Positions 27,207 to 36,950 are shown, counted from the first letter of the stretch. The stretch is DNA of 64,000 nucleotides from an uncultured Woeseiaceae bacterium (GCA_945787845.1 CALZJH010000007.1:1-64000), one strand, 5' to 3'. Made by a program: numbers and translations. Notes: generated from the letters alone by a model not told the origin.

Positions 27207-28199
27207 TCAGGACAGGTTCACAAGATCCAGTGCGCAGTGGGCTGCGCCGAGCAGGCCCGGCTCCCCGTAGGTAATCAGCTTCGTCGGGATACGCTCCATC
27301 ATCGAACGGTGGTGGCCCTTGCTTTCGAAGGCATTTCGAAAACCGCTGATGTGCAGCATCTTGGGGTATCGCTTGACGATGCCGCCCGCCAGATACACAC
27401 CATCCTGCGCACCGAGTACGAGCGCGATGTCGCCCGCTGCCTGCCCGAGGATCTCAAAAAACAGCTGCGTCGCATCCGCGGCAATCGGGTCCGAGCCGGT
27501 TTCGGCTGCCTTGAAGATGTCGGCCGCTGACAGTGCCGCACGGTTGTCGCCACGCAGCACATGCAGTGCCCAGTAGATATTTTCGATACCGCTTCCAGAC
27601 AAGAGACGCTCGACGCAGACGCGTTCAAATTTTTCGCGCAGCACCTCGAGCACTTCGATCTGCACCTTGGACTTCGGCGCAAAGCCGATGTGGCCGCCCT
27701 CGCCAACAACCGGGATGTAGCGCCCGTCGCAGCGCATCAGGCCGCCGGATCCGAGTCCGGTTCCAGGCCCGACGATCGCAACCTTGAAATCCCCGTCCGG
27801 GAGGTCCTGTTGCGACACCTGGCCTACCGCTTCGAGATAGTGCGAGTCTATGTAGGGAATCGACCAGGCCACCGCCTCAAAATCATTGAGGAGTCTGACA
27901 CGCTCGACCCCGAGGTCAGAACGGATTTCCCCAGCCGACAGGTTCCAGTGATTATTGGTAATCTTGATCGACTCGTCGATAACCGGACCGGCGGCTGCAA
28001 GACACACGGCATCCGGAGCCGGCGCGGCAACTTCGTCGAGGTAATGTTTCATGGCCGCCACCGAGGATGAGAATTCTGCGCACTGCAAGGTCCTCGGCTC
28101 AGAGAAGGCGACACCATCGGGATTCGCGAGTGCGAAGCGCGCGTTGGTGCCTCCGATATCGCCGATCAGAAGCGTCTTCCCGCTGGTTTGCTGCATCAA
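27207..28199 (-). CDS. glk: Glucokinase
   Basis: ATP-dependent phosphorylation of glucose to glucose-6-phosphate in the cytoplasm. The 330-residue protein has the hexokinase-fold phosphate loop [26 protein letters not shown] with the catalytic Asp, [11 protein letters not shown] and [10 protein letters not shown], typical of the bacterial Glk family rather than the ROK group (no CXCGXXGC motif). Its ATG lies over the stop of edd (4-base overlap), so it is translationally coupled as the last gene of zwf-pgl-edd-glk. It converts the glucose released by GH3 and the symporters into the entry compound for the operon. Confidence 0.93.
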   Translation of the reverse strand: MMQQTSGKTLLIGDIGGTNARFALANPDGVAFSEPRTLQCAEFSSSVAAMKHYLDEVAAPAPDAVCLAAAGPVIDESIKITNNHWNLSAGEIRSDLGVERVRLLNDFEAVAWSIPYIDSHYLEAVGQVSQQDLPDGDFKVAIVGPGTGLGSGGLMRCDGRYIPVVGEGGHIGFAPKSKVQIEVLEVLREKFERVCVERLLSGSGIENIYWALHVLRGDNRAALSAADIFKAAETGSDPIAADATQLFFEILGQAAGDIALVLGAQDGVYLAGGIVKRYPKMLHISGFRNAFESKGHHRSMMERIPTKLITYGEPGLLGAAHCALDLVNLS

Positions 28200-30010
28200 G
28201 GATTTCCTGTAAACAGACTCGCCCCGGATTCGGCGGACCCGGACCGCTCGCGGAATGCACCGAACAGTTCGCGCCCTAATCCGTACTGTGGCGCGGTCAC
28301 GATATCAGCTTCTCGCTCTTCGATATCCACGCCTGTCACCGACAGCGTACCTGTGCCCGCGTCAATTTCAATAATGTCGCCGTCGCGAACCTTGGCGATG
28401 AGGCCACCACACAGCGACTCGGGCGTTACCTGGATGGCGGAAAGAACCTTGCCTGATGCGCCTGACATCCGTCCATCCGTGACAAGCGCGACCTTCAACC
28501 CGCGGCCCTGCAGGACGCCCAGGTATGGCGTTAGTTTGTGCAGCTCAGGCATACCGTTTGCGCGCGGACCCTGGCAGGTGAGGACCGCGATGAAATCCTG
28601 GTCAAACTCACCCGCATTGAATGCGTCGACAAACCCCTGCTGGCTGTGGAATACCCTCGCCGGCGCCTTGATCGCATGATGCTCTGAATCAACGGCCGAC
28701 ACCTTGACGATCGCCCGCCCGAGGTTTCCCGAAACCAGGCGTAATCCGCCCTCGGCTGAGAACGGGTTGTCGGCCGGCCGCAGGATATCCTCGTCGTGTG
28801 AGGTGGCCGGCGGCTTTGCCCATGCGAGTGCACTATCCTCGACATGCGGCTCCCGGCAGTAGTCGCCCAGGCCGTGGCCAAGGATTGTATTGACGTCGTC
28901 GTGCAAGAGACCGGCACCGAGCAGCTCCGACATGACAAAGCCCAGACCGCCGGCCGCGTGAAAGTGGTTGACGTCGGCAATGCCGTTTGGGTACACGCGG
29001 CACAGCTGCGGCACAAGCTCAGACAGCTCCGAGAAGTCCTGCCAGTCGATCGCGATACCGGCTGCCGCGGCGATGGCGACAAGGTGGATCGTGTGGTTGG
29101 TCGAACCTCCGGTTGCCAGCAGGCCGACAATCGCGTTAACGACTGATCGCTCATCGACAATTTCAGCGAGGGGCCGATAACTGTCGCCCAGGCTGGTGCC
29201 CTTGAGAACCGTGCCGACGGCCTCTCGCGTCAGTAATTCGCGCAACTCGGTCCCGGGATTGACGAACGAGCCACCGGGCAGCTGCAGGCCCATGAACTCC
29301 ATGAGCATCTGGTTGCTGTTGGCCGTGCCGTAAAACGTGCAGGTGCCCGGCGAGTGATAGGACGCCGACTCCGCCTCCAGGAGCTCCTCCCGGCCGATCT
29401 TGCCGGCAGCATACTCCTCGCGGATACGTGCCTTTTCCTTGTTCCCGAGGCCCGAGACCATCGGTCCGGCCGGCACGAACGCAACGGGCAGATGGCCAAA
29501 CGACAACGCACCGATCAGCAGGCCCGGTACGATCTTGTCGCAGATGCCGAGACATAGCGCGGCGTCAAACATGTTGTGCGACAGTGCGACCGCCGTTGAC
29601 AGGGCGATGACATCGCGACTGAACAACGACAGGTCCATGCCGTCCTGGCCTTGGGTCACGCCGTCACACATGGCGGGCACACCGCCGGCGAACTGGGCTA
29701 CAGCCCCGCTCGCCGCTGCCGCTTCCTTGATAATGGCCGGGTACGACTCGAATGGCTGGTGCGCGCTGAGCATGTCGTTGTAGGCCGAGACGATAGCAAT
29801 GTTGGGCACAACGTCGCCCGCAAGGGCCTGTTTATCGTCTTTGCCGCACGCGGCGAAGCCGTGCGCCAGGTTGCTGCAAGACAACGCGCCACGCGCGGGG
29901 CCTTCGCTCGCTGCGCGGTGCATGCGTTCCAGGTAAGCCGCCCGCGCATCCCGGCTGCGGCGCGCGATGCGTTCGGTGACATGGATAAGTGTTGCATTGG
30001 TCGAAGTCAT
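28196..30010 (-). CDS. edd: Phosphogluconate dehydratase
   Basis: Converts 6-phosphogluconate to 2-keto-3-deoxy-6-phosphogluconate, the first dedicated Entner-Doudoroff step. At 604 residues it has the usual Edd length. Family features include the [17 protein letters not shown] region, [20 protein letters not shown], the iron-sulfur Cys in [15 protein letters not shown], and [17 protein letters not shown] near the C terminus. The closest other family is IlvD, which lacks the N-terminal SNLAHGFAA segment. It lies 19 bases downstream of pgl. KDPG aldolase (eda) is not next to it. Confidence 0.95.
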   Translation of the reverse strand: MTSTNATLIHVTERIARRSRDARAAYLERMHRAASEGPARGALSCSNLAHGFAACGKDDKQALAGDVVPNIAIVSAYNDMLSAHQPFESYPAIIKEAAAASGAVAQFAGGVPAMCDGVTQGQDGMDLSLFSRDVIALSTAVALSHNMFDAALCLGICDKIVPGLLIGALSFGHLPVAFVPAGPMVSGLGNKEKARIREEYAAGKIGREELLEAESASYHSPGTCTFYGTANSNQMLMEFMGLQLPGGSFVNPGTELRELLTREAVGTVLKGTSLGDSYRPLAEIVDERSVVNAIVGLLATGGSTNHTIHLVAIAAAAGIAIDWQDFSELSELVPQLCRVYPNGIADVNHFHAAGGLGFVMSELLGAGLLHDDVNTILGHGLGDYCREPHVEDSALAWAKPPATSHDEDILRPADNPFSAEGGLRLVSGNLGRAIVKVSAVDSEHHAIKAPARVFHSQQGFVDAFNAGEFDQDFIAVLTCQGPRANGMPELHKLTPYLGVLQGRGLKVALVTDGRMSGASGKVLSAIQVTPESLCGGLIAKVRDGDIIEIDAGTGTLSVTGVDIEEREADIVTAPQYGLGRELFGAFRERSGSAESGASLFTGNP

Positions 30011-30029
30011 AGTATTTCCACGTGGTTAC

Positions 30030-30716
30030 CTAGGGCGCCCAGAACACGTCGACTGGCGTACGCGACTGGCGCAGCAGGTGCGCAATCGGCAAATCGCTGT
30101 CGGGTGCGGCGGCCTGCTCGAGCACCGCGCGCTTTTCAGCGCCGGATATCAGCAAGAGAATTTCGTCGCTGCGCAGCAAGGCTGGCAGCGTCATGCTGAG
30201 CCGCCGATGCGGGCTGCTCGCAGTGTCGACCGGGACGTAATCCCGCGGCGACTGCAGGTCGAGCGAGAATCGCAGGTTCGCGGCATCGGGAAACAACGAT
30301 GCAAAATGACCGTCGTTGCCCATACCGAGCAGCGCGCTCGTGAACGGCAACGGCAAGTCAGCGAATTCTTTTTCGAGGCGAACGCAGCAATCGTCGAGCG
30401 CTTCACCGGCGTCGAAATAGTGCCCAATCTGCGCGTAGGAAGCGCGTGAGCGTGCGAGTGCATCGCGCAGCATCTTCTCGTTACTGTCCGGGTGATCCGC
30501 CGGCACCCAGCGTTCGTCGCTCAGCAGGACATGTACCCGGTGCCAGTCGAGTTGCTTGTGCGCCATGTAACTGTATACGGGCGCCGGCGTCGTGCCGCCG
30601 CTGACAATAATAGCCGCGCTGTCGTCTGTTTCCAGGCGACGATGCAGGGCATTGATTATCCGTTTCCCGGCGGCGATTGCCGCATCGGCACGTGTTTCGT
30701 ACTCATGAACATTCAC
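30030..30716 (-). CDS. pgl: 6-phosphogluconolactonase
   Basis: Hydrolyses 6-phosphogluconolactone to 6-phosphogluconate. A 228-residue protein of the DevB/NagB-like Pgl type: IIVSGGTTPAPVYSYMA near residue 37, VLLSDERWVPADHPDSNEKML near 65, and LLGMGNDGHFASLFPD near 130 with the catalytic His. It starts 3 bases after the zwf stop, so zwf and pgl are tightly coupled. The pair supplies substrate to edd downstream. Confidence 0.94.
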   Translation of the reverse strand: MNVHEYETRADAAIAAGKRIINALHRRLETDDSAAIIVSGGTTPAPVYSYMAHKQLDWHRVHVLLSDERWVPADHPDSNEKMLRDALARSRASYAQIGHYFDAGEALDDCCVRLEKEFADLPLPFTSALLGMGNDGHFASLFPDAANLRFSLDLQSPRDYVPVDTASSPHRRLSMTLPALLRSDEILLLISGAEKRAVLEQAAAPDSDLPIAHLLRQSRTPVDVFWAP

Positions 30717-30719
30717 TGC

Positions 30720-32189
30720 TTAGTCCTCCACCCAGGTTCGACCGTCGCGATCCAGAAGTGATGCCGCCGCCGAAGGGCCCCAGGTACCCGCCACATACGA
30801 CTCCACCTTCTGTTTCGAGGTTTCCCAGCTATCGATCACGCCATCAACCCACTGCCACGCCGCCTCGACTTCGTCACGGCGCATGAACAACGCTGGATTG
30901 CCTCGCAGGACCTCCATGAGAAGCCGCTCGTAGGCATCGGGGTAACGGACGCCGAAGGTCTCGGCAAAACTCAGGTCAAGCGCGACCGGTCGCAGGTCGA
31001 ACCCGCCGGGACCCGGCTCCTTGGCCATGATGCAAAGCTGCACACCCTCGTCGGGCTGCAGCCGGATTCGCAGCATGTTCGGTTTCACGTTGAACTGCTG
31101 CTCCGGGAAAATCGAGTGCGGCACGTCCTGGAACTGAACGACGATTTCGGAGTGCTTGGCCTTGAGCCGCTTCCCTGTGCGCACGTAGAACGGTACGCCC
31201 GACCAACGCCAGTTCTCGATCTCGACCTTGAGCGCGACGAATGTTTCTGTCGTGCTTTCTGCGCCGCCCAGTTCGTCGACATAGGCCGCCACGGTTTCGC
31301 CGCCGATGGCGCCGCTCGTGTAACGTCCGCGCACGGTGCTTGTGCCGACGTCCGACGGTGATATCGGTTTGAGCGAGCGGAGCACCTTGATCTTCTCGTC
31401 GCGCACGGCGTGGTGATCGAGGCTTGACGGCGGCTCCATGGCAAACAGGCAGACAAGCTGCATGAGATGGTTCTGGACCATGTCGCGAAGTGCGCCGACC
31501 CGATCGTAGAATTCCACCCTGCCGCCAACACCGAGATCCTCAGCAACAGTGATCTGCACATTGTCGATCGCGCTGCGACGCCACAAGGGCTCGAACAGCG
31601 AATTGCCAAAGCGAAGGGCGAGGAGATTCTGCACGGTCTCCTTGCCGAGGTAGTGATCGATTCGGTAGATCTGGTGCTCGGCATAACACTCGCCGATCGC
31701 TTCGTTGATCTCACGAGCCGACTCCAGATCGCGTCCGAGTGGCTTTTCCAGAACGATGCGACTGGCGTGATCGATCATGTGGTTGTGCTTGAGGCCCTTT
31801 GCGATCGGACCGAACAGGCTGGGTGCCGTCGCCAGGTAGGCGACCCGGACGCGCGCACCGACGCCGTTCACCAGGTCGACCAGCTGCGCCCAGTGATCGT
31901 GCTCGAAGGCATCGGCCTGGGCATAGTGAATCCGGGACGCGAACGTCTGCCAGGTAGCGTCATCGAACTCCCCGTCAGCAAGGTTCTTGCGCAGCGCCTC
32001 CTCCACCAGGGCAAGGTATTCGTCGCGACTCAGCGCACCGCGGCTCGCGGCGATGATGCGGCTGTCCGGCGTGATCTGGTCGTCGCGGTCACGGTGGTAC
32101 AGCGCCGGCAGGAGCTTGCGCATTGCCAGGTCGCCCGTGCCACCGAAAATGACCAGGTCAAACGTTTCTGCGGGTACTAGTTGGGCCAT
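30720..32189 (-). CDS. zwf: Glucose-6-phosphate 1-dehydrogenase
   Basis: Oxidises glucose-6-phosphate to 6-phosphogluconolactone with reduction of NAD(P). The 489-residue protein has the nucleotide-binding VIFGGTGDLAMRKLLPALY at residue 13 onward and the active-site RIDHYLGKETVQNLLALRFGN (catalytic His in the first part). FYVRTGKRLKAKHSEIVVQF is also typical. It is the first gene of zwf-pgl-edd-glk, divergent from hexR. A HexR-like palindrome lies 19-33 bases upstream of its ATG. Confidence 0.96.
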   Translation of the reverse strand: MAQLVPAETFDLVIFGGTGDLAMRKLLPALYHRDRDDQITPDSRIIAASRGALSRDEYLALVEEALRKNLADGEFDDATWQTFASRIHYAQADAFEHDHWAQLVDLVNGVGARVRVAYLATAPSLFGPIAKGLKHNHMIDHASRIVLEKPLGRDLESAREINEAIGECYAEHQIYRIDHYLGKETVQNLLALRFGNSLFEPLWRRSAIDNVQITVAEDLGVGGRVEFYDRVGALRDMVQNHLMQLVCLFAMEPPSSLDHHAVRDEKIKVLRSLKPISPSDVGTSTVRGRYTSGAIGGETVAAYVDELGGAESTTETFVALKVEIENWRWSGVPFYVRTGKRLKAKHSEIVVQFQDVPHSIFPEQQFNVKPNMLRIRLQPDEGVQLCIMAKEPGPGGFDLRPVALDLSFAETFGVRYPDAYERLLMEVLRGNPALFMRRDEVEAAWQWVDGVIDSWETSKQKVESYVAGTWGPSAAASLLDRDGRTWVED

Positions 32190-32207
32190 GGGAATCTCGA
32201 GATTTCT

Positions 32208-32222
32208 TGTAAGTTTACTACA
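32208..32222. promoter_or_regulatory. HexR-type operator upstream of zwf
   Basis: TGTAAGTTTACTACA fits the known HexR pattern TGTAAT-www-ATTACA at 13 of 15 positions. It is 19 bases before the zwf start, positioned to repress the zwf operon. Confidence 0.72.
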
Positions 32223-32269
32223 TTCTTGCCGTTATCAAGCGAATTCTATGGATAATTCGGACCATTTTC

Positions 32270-32284
32270 TGTAATTTTCTTACA
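32270..32284. promoter_or_regulatory. HexR-type operator at the hexR start codon
   Basis: TGTAATTTTCTTACA is a 14/15 match to the HexR pattern and its last base is the A of the hexR ATG. GATAAT at 32251-32256 is a plausible -10, putting the site just after the transcription start, as expected for autorepression. There is no Shine-Dalgarno between it and the ATG. Confidence 0.72.
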
Positions 32285-33111
32285 TGCTGTCCCGAATTAG
32301 CAATGCCCTCCCCGCTCTGAGCCCGTCCGAGAAGCGCGTCGCCGAGTGGGTCCTCGCGCACCCGAGAGAGGCGACTGACGCGACGCTCGCGCACATTGCG
32401 GGCGAATGCAAGACCAGTGAGCCAACCGTCCTGCGTTTCTGCCGGCGCCTGGGTCTGGGCGGGTTCCGGGAGCTGGGCATTCGGCTCGCCGAATCACTGA
32501 GCGCGCCGGGCAGCTATGTCCATCGGGACGTAAATCCGGACGACTCGGCCTCGGACGCCGTCATGAAAGTCATGGACGCGTCGATCCAGTCCCTGGCCGA
32601 AATGCGGTCGCAGCTGTCGTCGATGCCCGTCGATGAGACCACGCGCGCGATGGCCGCGGCAAGACAGATCGCATTCGCAGGACTGGGCGCATCCGGGCAC
32701 GTCGCCAGGGACGCCTGCCACAAGTTCTTTCGACTCGGAATCCCTTGTGCGTCGCTGACGGACACACCGATGATCCTGCAATTTGCAGCGATTGCCGAAC
32801 CCGACGATGTCCTTGTGCTGCTGTCCCACACTGGCCGCTGGCAGGAATTCGCACAAGCTGCTGGCATTGCACGAAAGCGAGGCGCGACGGTGGTCGCCAT
32901 TACCAACCCGGAGTCCGCGCTTGCCGACGCGGCGTCGATCCTGTTTCCCTGCCGCGTCGTGGAAGACACCAACGTGTTTACGCCGATGAGTTCCAGGCTT
33001 GGCCAGCTCGCCCTCCTCGACGCCATCCTCGTTGCTTTGGCGCTCGCGCGCGGCAGTTCGGCTACCGAGCGACTTAAGCTGAGCAAGGATGCGTTGATGT
33101 CGAGTCATTAG
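32284..33111 (+). CDS. hexR: HexR-like RpiR-family regulator
   Basis: A 275-residue regulator: N-terminal RpiR helix-turn-helix (about 1-77; ATLAHIAGECKTSEPTVLRFCRRLGLGGF) and a SIS sugar-phosphate-binding domain (about 110-250; IAFAGLGASGHVARDACHKFFRLG, VLLSHTGRWQEFAQAAGIARKRG). In proteobacteria HexR responds to KDPG and controls glycolysis and Entner-Doudoroff genes. Divergence from zwf and two matching operators support the assignment. The ATG at 32284 is fixed by the family's usual N terminus (MLxRI), yet no ribosome-binding site precedes it, so translation may use a short or near-leaderless mRNA. Confidence 0.88.
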   Translation: MLSRISNALPALSPSEKRVAEWVLAHPREATDATLAHIAGECKTSEPTVLRFCRRLGLGGFRELGIRLAESLSAPGSYVHRDVNPDDSASDAVMKVMDASIQSLAEMRSQLSSMPVDETTRAMAAARQIAFAGLGASGHVARDACHKFFRLGIPCASLTDTPMILQFAAIAEPDDVLVLLSHTGRWQEFAQAAGIARKRGATVVAITNPESALADAASILFPCRVVEDTNVFTPMSSRLGQLALLDAILVALALARGSSATERLKLSKDALMSSH

Positions 33112-33137
33112 GCGGGGAGCCGTATACTCCCGCCGTA

Positions 33138-34007
33138 ATGGATTTCACGCTCTACTGGTTCATGTTTCCTGTGTCGATCGTCGTGGCCACGTGCGCGATG
33201 CTCAGCGGTATAGGCGGCGCTGCATTATTTACGCCGATCTTCATCCTGTTATTCCCGCTGCTCGGCCCCGAATACGTGCTCAACTCGACGATCGCGGCGA
33301 TCAGCGCGGCGCTCATCACGCAGACCTTCGGGTTCTTCTCCGGGTTTATCGGCTACTACCGCCGGAAGCTGATCGACTACGCGCTGGCCAGGCGCATCAT
33401 GATTGTCGCGGTGCCTGTCGCCGTGGCCGGAGCGCTCGTCGCCAGTCTCGTGCACGAGAGCCTGTTGCTCGCAGGTTATGCTGTGCTGGTGGCCGTTCTC
33501 GCCGTTGTGATGTGGCGCAACCGACCGCCTGCGCATACCCATTCCGGAACGCGCGATCACGTGACGCGGACCATCGTCGACTCGCACGGGCACGACTATA
33601 CGTACCTGGTGCCGAGACTGGGGCCCAGGAGTTTTGCTGTGACTGGCATTGGCGCCTTTCTCACGGGCATGGTGTCTGTCGGTATCGGCGAGGTAACCAT
33701 CTCGAAACTCGCGCGCAAAGGCGTGCCCGTTGCCGTCGCCGCGGCTACCTCGGTACTCGTGGTCATCGTGACCGTGGCCTTTGCGTCGACGACGCTTGCC
33801 GTGCAGCTCATCAAGCAAGGTGGCTGGACCGCGGTGCCCTGGAACCTCCTCCTCTACGATATTCCCGGCGTTCTCATCGGCGGCCAGATTGGGCCACGGT
33901 TGCAGGGAAAAATTGCCCCACACATTATGCGGCGCGCCATTGCCGTGCTGTTTATACTGCTCGCGATTGCCATGCTATCTGTGGCCGCCAAGAAACTCGG
34001 GATCTAG
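33138..34007 (+). CDS. TauE/SafE-family membrane protein (DUF81)
   Basis: A 289-residue integral membrane protein with about 7-8 hydrophobic segments in two halves separated by a His-rich loop (AHTHSGTRDHV...DSHGHDY, about 134-155). The first half holds MLSGIGGAALFTPIF and the second GIGAFLTGMVSVGIGEV, the repeated Gly-rich motif of the sulfite exporter TauE/SafE family. Members export sulfoacetate, sulfite or other organic anions; this one's substrate is unknown. It starts 26 bases after hexR and 8 bases before the aminotransferase, so it likely pairs with the latter. Confidence 0.85.
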   Translation: MDFTLYWFMFPVSIVVATCAMLSGIGGAALFTPIFILLFPLLGPEYVLNSTIAAISAALITQTFGFFSGFIGYYRRKLIDYALARRIMIVAVPVAVAGALVASLVHESLLLAGYAVLVAVLAVVMWRNRPPAHTHSGTRDHVTRTIVDSHGHDYTYLVPRLGPRSFAVTGIGAFLTGMVSVGIGEVTISKLARKGVPVAVAAATSVLVVIVTVAFASTTLAVQLIKQGGWTAVPWNLLLYDIPGVLIGGQIGPRLQGKIAPHIMRRAIAVLFILLAIAMLSVAAKKLGI

Positions 34008-34015
34008 GAAAAACC

Positions 34016-35140
34016 ATGCCGGCACTACACCCTGACATCGACCCTGACGGGTTACTCGAATACTCCGTTGTCTACACGGACCGGTCTCTTAATCACATGT
34101 CGCAGTCCTTCCAGGCGGTGATGCGGGATATTGCCTCAAGCCTGAAGAAGGTCTATGCCGCCGATGCGGTCGTCATCGTACCCGGTAGCGGCACGTTCGG
34201 CATGGAGGCCGTCGCAAGGCAATTCGCGACCGGCAAGCGTTGTCTTGTCATTCGCAACGGCTTTTTCAGCTATCGCTGGTCGCAGATTTTCGAGATGGGC
34301 GACATTCCGGCTTCTGCCACCGTTCTGAAAGCGCGCCCCCAGCACGATGGCGCGCAGGCCCCGTTTGTCCCGCCGCCGATCGACGACGTCGTCGCCACGA
34401 TCGAAGCTGAAAAGCCTGACGTCGTGTTCGCGCCGCATGTCGAAACGTCCGCGGGCATCATGCTTCCCGACGATTACCTTCGTGCCGTGGCGGATGCCGT
34501 GCATGCGGCGGGCGGCCTGTTTGTCCTCGACTGCATCGCCTCGGGAACCGTCTGGGTCGACATGCAGGCGAGCGGTGTTGATGTGCTGATCAGCGCCCCG
34601 CAAAAAGGCTGGAGCGCATCACCGTGCTGCGGCCTTGTGATGCTGAGCAGCGAGGCGCTCGACAGGATGGCCGGGACTCAGAGCACGAGCTTTGCCTGTG
34701 ACCTCGCCAAGTGGCTGCAAATCATGCAGGCCTATGAGAATGGCGGCCATGCGTACCACGCGACCATGCCAACGGATGCGCTGACGCGCTTTCGCGACAC
34801 GCTGCTGGAGACCGAGACCTATGGCTTTGCGAAAGTCGCTGCAGACCAGGTGGAACTCGGCGGCAAGGTACGCGATCTTCTGGCACGCAAAGGCATCAAG
34901 AGCGTGGCAGCGGACGGCTTTGGTGCCCCGGGCGTGGTAGTCGCCTACACCGACGATGCCGACATCCAGACGGGCAAGAAGTTTGCGGCGGTCGGTCTGC
35001 AGATCGCGGCCGGTGTGCCGCTCATGTGCGACGAACCCGAGGGCTTCCGGACGTTCCGGCTGGGACTGTTCGGCCTCGACAAGCTGCAGAATATCGACCG
35101 CACGGTGGCAACCCTCGAAGCGGCGATGGACAAGCTCTAA
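34016..35140 (+). CDS. Class V aminotransferase (alanine-glyoxylate / serine-pyruvate type)
   Basis: A 374-residue PLP enzyme of fold type I, class V. VPGSGTFGMEAVARQF (about 55-70) is the phosphate-binding turn, HVETSAGIMLPDDYL follows, DCIASGTVWVDM holds the Asp that pairs with the PLP nitrogen, and SAPQKGWSASPC carries the Schiff-base Lys197. The family includes alanine-glyoxylate aminotransferase and related enzymes. ATG 34016 is preceded by AGGAA six bases away; longer readings run into the transporter. Its stop overlaps the stop of the convergent hydrolase by 4 bases. True substrate is unknown. Confidence 0.85.
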   Translation: MPALHPDIDPDGLLEYSVVYTDRSLNHMSQSFQAVMRDIASSLKKVYAADAVVIVPGSGTFGMEAVARQFATGKRCLVIRNGFFSYRWSQIFEMGDIPASATVLKARPQHDGAQAPFVPPPIDDVVATIEAEKPDVVFAPHVETSAGIMLPDDYLRAVADAVHAAGGLFVLDCIASGTVWVDMQASGVDVLISAPQKGWSASPCCGLVMLSSEALDRMAGTQSTSFACDLAKWLQIMQAYENGGHAYHATMPTDALTRFRDTLLETETYGFAKVAADQVELGGKVRDLLARKGIKSVAADGFGAPGVVVAYTDDADIQTGKKFAAVGLQIAAGVPLMCDEPEGFRTFRLGLFGLDKLQNIDRTVATLEAAMDKL

Positions 35141-36018
35141 AGATTGTCCGCCAGGAAGCGCACGGTTTTGGCCACCACTTCGGCGGCCGTCTCGGGGTTC
35201 GAATCGTAGAAACCGAGGCCGTGGCCTGCACCGTGCACGGCTTCCTCAACCAGTGGCTGGCTCCGCTCGGCACTTGCGACAAGCGCCTGGGCGATGCCCG
35301 GATCAATGGCCTCGTCGTTACTGCCGTACAGCACGAGAAGCGCCCCGTCGAATTCGCGAATGGCAGACAGCGGCTTGCTGGTCTCGAGGTCGGTGAACCA
35401 CTTCAGGCTGAGCTGTTGCCGCGCTCCCCACTGTGTATCGAACACGACGAAGCCCGTCGCTTCGGCTTCGGCCCGCAAGCGTTCGAAGGCACTCTGGCCA
35501 CCGAGGAAGTCGACCATACTGTCCATGCCATCGGTCGCGGCGGGCGCCCAGACCGCAACCGCCGCATAGTGCTCGTCGCGGGTCGCCAGCACCGCGAGCC
35601 TGCCGCCCATGCTGTAGCCCAGAATGCCGACGCGTCCCGCGTCGATACGTGCCTGCCGCAGGGCGAAATCACGCGAGGCCCCAATATCGGCCAGCATGTT
35701 CGTCACGGTGTTTGCCGTGAACGGCTCCGTGCTGTCGCCGCATCCCGGAAAATCGACCCGAACGGACGCAATGCCTTTGTCGGCCAGTGCTTTCGCAACG
35801 CGCGTGAACCCGCCGGCCTCCTCCCGGGTCCCGCCATGCCCATGCGCCATGACCACCAGCGGTACGTCGGGCCCGACGTCGGAGATCGGGTGCACAAACG
35901 TGGCAGGAATCGCGGCTCCCCGCGAGCTGATGGTCGTTTCGGTTGCGACAAACGGATCGTCCGGCTGGCACGCCGCGCAGACAAGCGCGACGAATATTAT
36001 TAGTATTGACGTTCGCAT
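35137..36018 (-). CDS. Alpha/beta-hydrolase lipoprotein
   Basis: A 293-residue lipoprotein (lipobox CAAC, Cys17) with an alpha/beta-hydrolase domain of dienelactone hydrolase/acyl-peptidase style. The oxyanion strand is VVMAHGHGGTREE, the nucleophile Ser136 sits in GILGYSMGGRLA, an Asp follows in LLVLYGSNDEAID and the catalytic His is in VHGAGHGLGF. It is a periplasmic or outer-membrane esterase/lipase of unknown substrate. ATG 36018 is taken as start; TTG 36021 adds one residue only. It is convergent with the aminotransferase. Confidence 0.83.
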   Translation of the reverse strand: MRTSILIIFVALVCAACQPDDPFVATETTISSRGAAIPATFVHPISDVGPDVPLVVMAHGHGGTREEAGGFTRVAKALADKGIASVRVDFPGCGDSTEPFTANTVTNMLADIGASRDFALRQARIDAGRVGILGYSMGGRLAVLATRDEHYAAVAVWAPAATDGMDSMVDFLGGQSAFERLRAEAEATGFVVFDTQWGARQQLSLKWFTDLETSKPLSAIREFDGALLVLYGSNDEAIDPGIAQALVASAERSQPLVEEAVHGAGHGLGFYDSNPETAAEVVAKTVRFLADNL

Positions 36019-36053
36019 CAAGCCCTATCATCCACGAGGCGCAACGCTTTGTC

Positions 36054-36536
36054 ATGACTACTCGCCCGAACGCCGATCTCTTTGACGATCACGGTGACAT
36101 CTCGCAAACCTGCTCGACGCAGTTCACGGACTATGGCGCTATCCGGCAGTTTTCGGGACCGATTCGCACAGTGCAATGCTTCAGGGACAATCAGCTGTTC
36201 CGCGCTTTGCTGGACGAGGCCGGCGACGGAGCCGTCGTCGTCGTTGACGGCGGCGGGTCACTGGAATCCGCGTTGATGGGCGACCTTATCGCCGCGAAAG
36301 GCCTGAAGAACGGCTGGACCGGGGTCGTGATCCTCGGCGCAATCCGCGACTCCGTCGCGATCGGCGGCATGGACTTCGGCGTGAAGGCGCTGGGGGTCAA
36401 TGCGGCGAAGAGCAGCAAGGTCGGCGTTGGCGAAGTGGACGCCGTCGTTGAGTTCGGTGGCGTGCGCTTCGAGCCCGGCCACTTTATATACTGTGACGAA
36501 GACGGAATACTCGTCGCACCACGCGAGTTGTCCTGA
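36054..36536 (+). CDS. rraA: RraA-family protein (regulator of ribonuclease E activity A)
   Basis: A 160-residue protein matching E. coli RraA along its length: QFSGPIRTVQCFRDNQLF, VVVVDGGGSLESALMGDLIA and GVVILGAIRDSVAIGGMDFGVKALG. In E. coli RraA inhibits RNase E; wider family members are 4-hydroxy-4-methyl-2-oxoglutarate aldolases, and the GAIRD-type loop is common to both, so function is not certain. The start ATG 36054 is chosen from the family's N terminus, with only a weak GAGG upstream. It is divergent from the hydrolase lipoprotein. Confidence 0.85.
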   Translation: MTTRPNADLFDDHGDISQTCSTQFTDYGAIRQFSGPIRTVQCFRDNQLFRALLDEAGDGAVVVVDGGGSLESALMGDLIAAKGLKNGWTGVVILGAIRDSVAIGGMDFGVKALGVNAAKSSKVGVGEVDAVVEFGGVRFEPGHFIYCDEDGILVAPRELS

Positions 36537-36575
36537 CACCCAGGGTGACGTCAATGACAGGAGTTAAACACGACC

Positions 36576-36935
36576 ATGCCAGCTGATCTCTTCAAGGTAA
36601 TTGCCCGTTTCGAGAACGCCGAAGGCCAGCCGTTCTTCGGGTCGGAATACAAGGTGACATTGATCGATGAGGACCGCCTGTTCGATGACAAACTGGGTTC
36701 GGTTTCGTTGAGCGAGGACGGCACGGCCGAGTTCGTGTTTTCCGTGTCCGAAATATTCTCTGTCGACTCGCCCGGTGAGCGGACGCCCGACCTGTATTTC
36801 CTGATCACCGAACACGGCAATGAAGTGTTTCGTTCCGAAGTGATTCCGGAAGTTAACTTTGATGCGACTGATCCTGTTACGGGACGACAAGACAATGTGA
36901 CCCGGGAGTTTGGGCCGTACCGGGTGACGGGGTAG
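36576..36935 (+). CDS. Conserved-looking protein of unknown function
   Basis: A 119-residue acidic soluble protein, probably all-beta: short strands such as LFKVIARFENAEG, YKVTLIDEDRLFDDKLG, TAEFVFSVSEIF and DLYFLITEHGNEVFRSEVI alternate with turns. There is no signal peptide, cysteine cluster or membrane segment. GACAGGAG before ATG 36576 and a strong terminator just after the stop show that it is expressed as a short unit, possibly with rraA (39 bases upstream). I do not recognise the family. Confidence 0.7.
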   Translation: MPADLFKVIARFENAEGQPFFGSEYKVTLIDEDRLFDDKLGSVSLSEDGTAEFVFSVSEIFSVDSPGERTPDLYFLITEHGNEVFRSEVIPEVNFDATDPVTGRQDNVTREFGPYRVTG

Positions 36936-36950
36936 AAGATCTTTGAACTC

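Noticed and set aside
33191..34015. Very long plus-strand reading frame continuing upstream of the aminotransferase
   Set aside because: The first part overlaps the TauE-like gene in another frame and is rich in Arg without any family pattern; the aminotransferase begins at ATG 34016 with a ribosome site.
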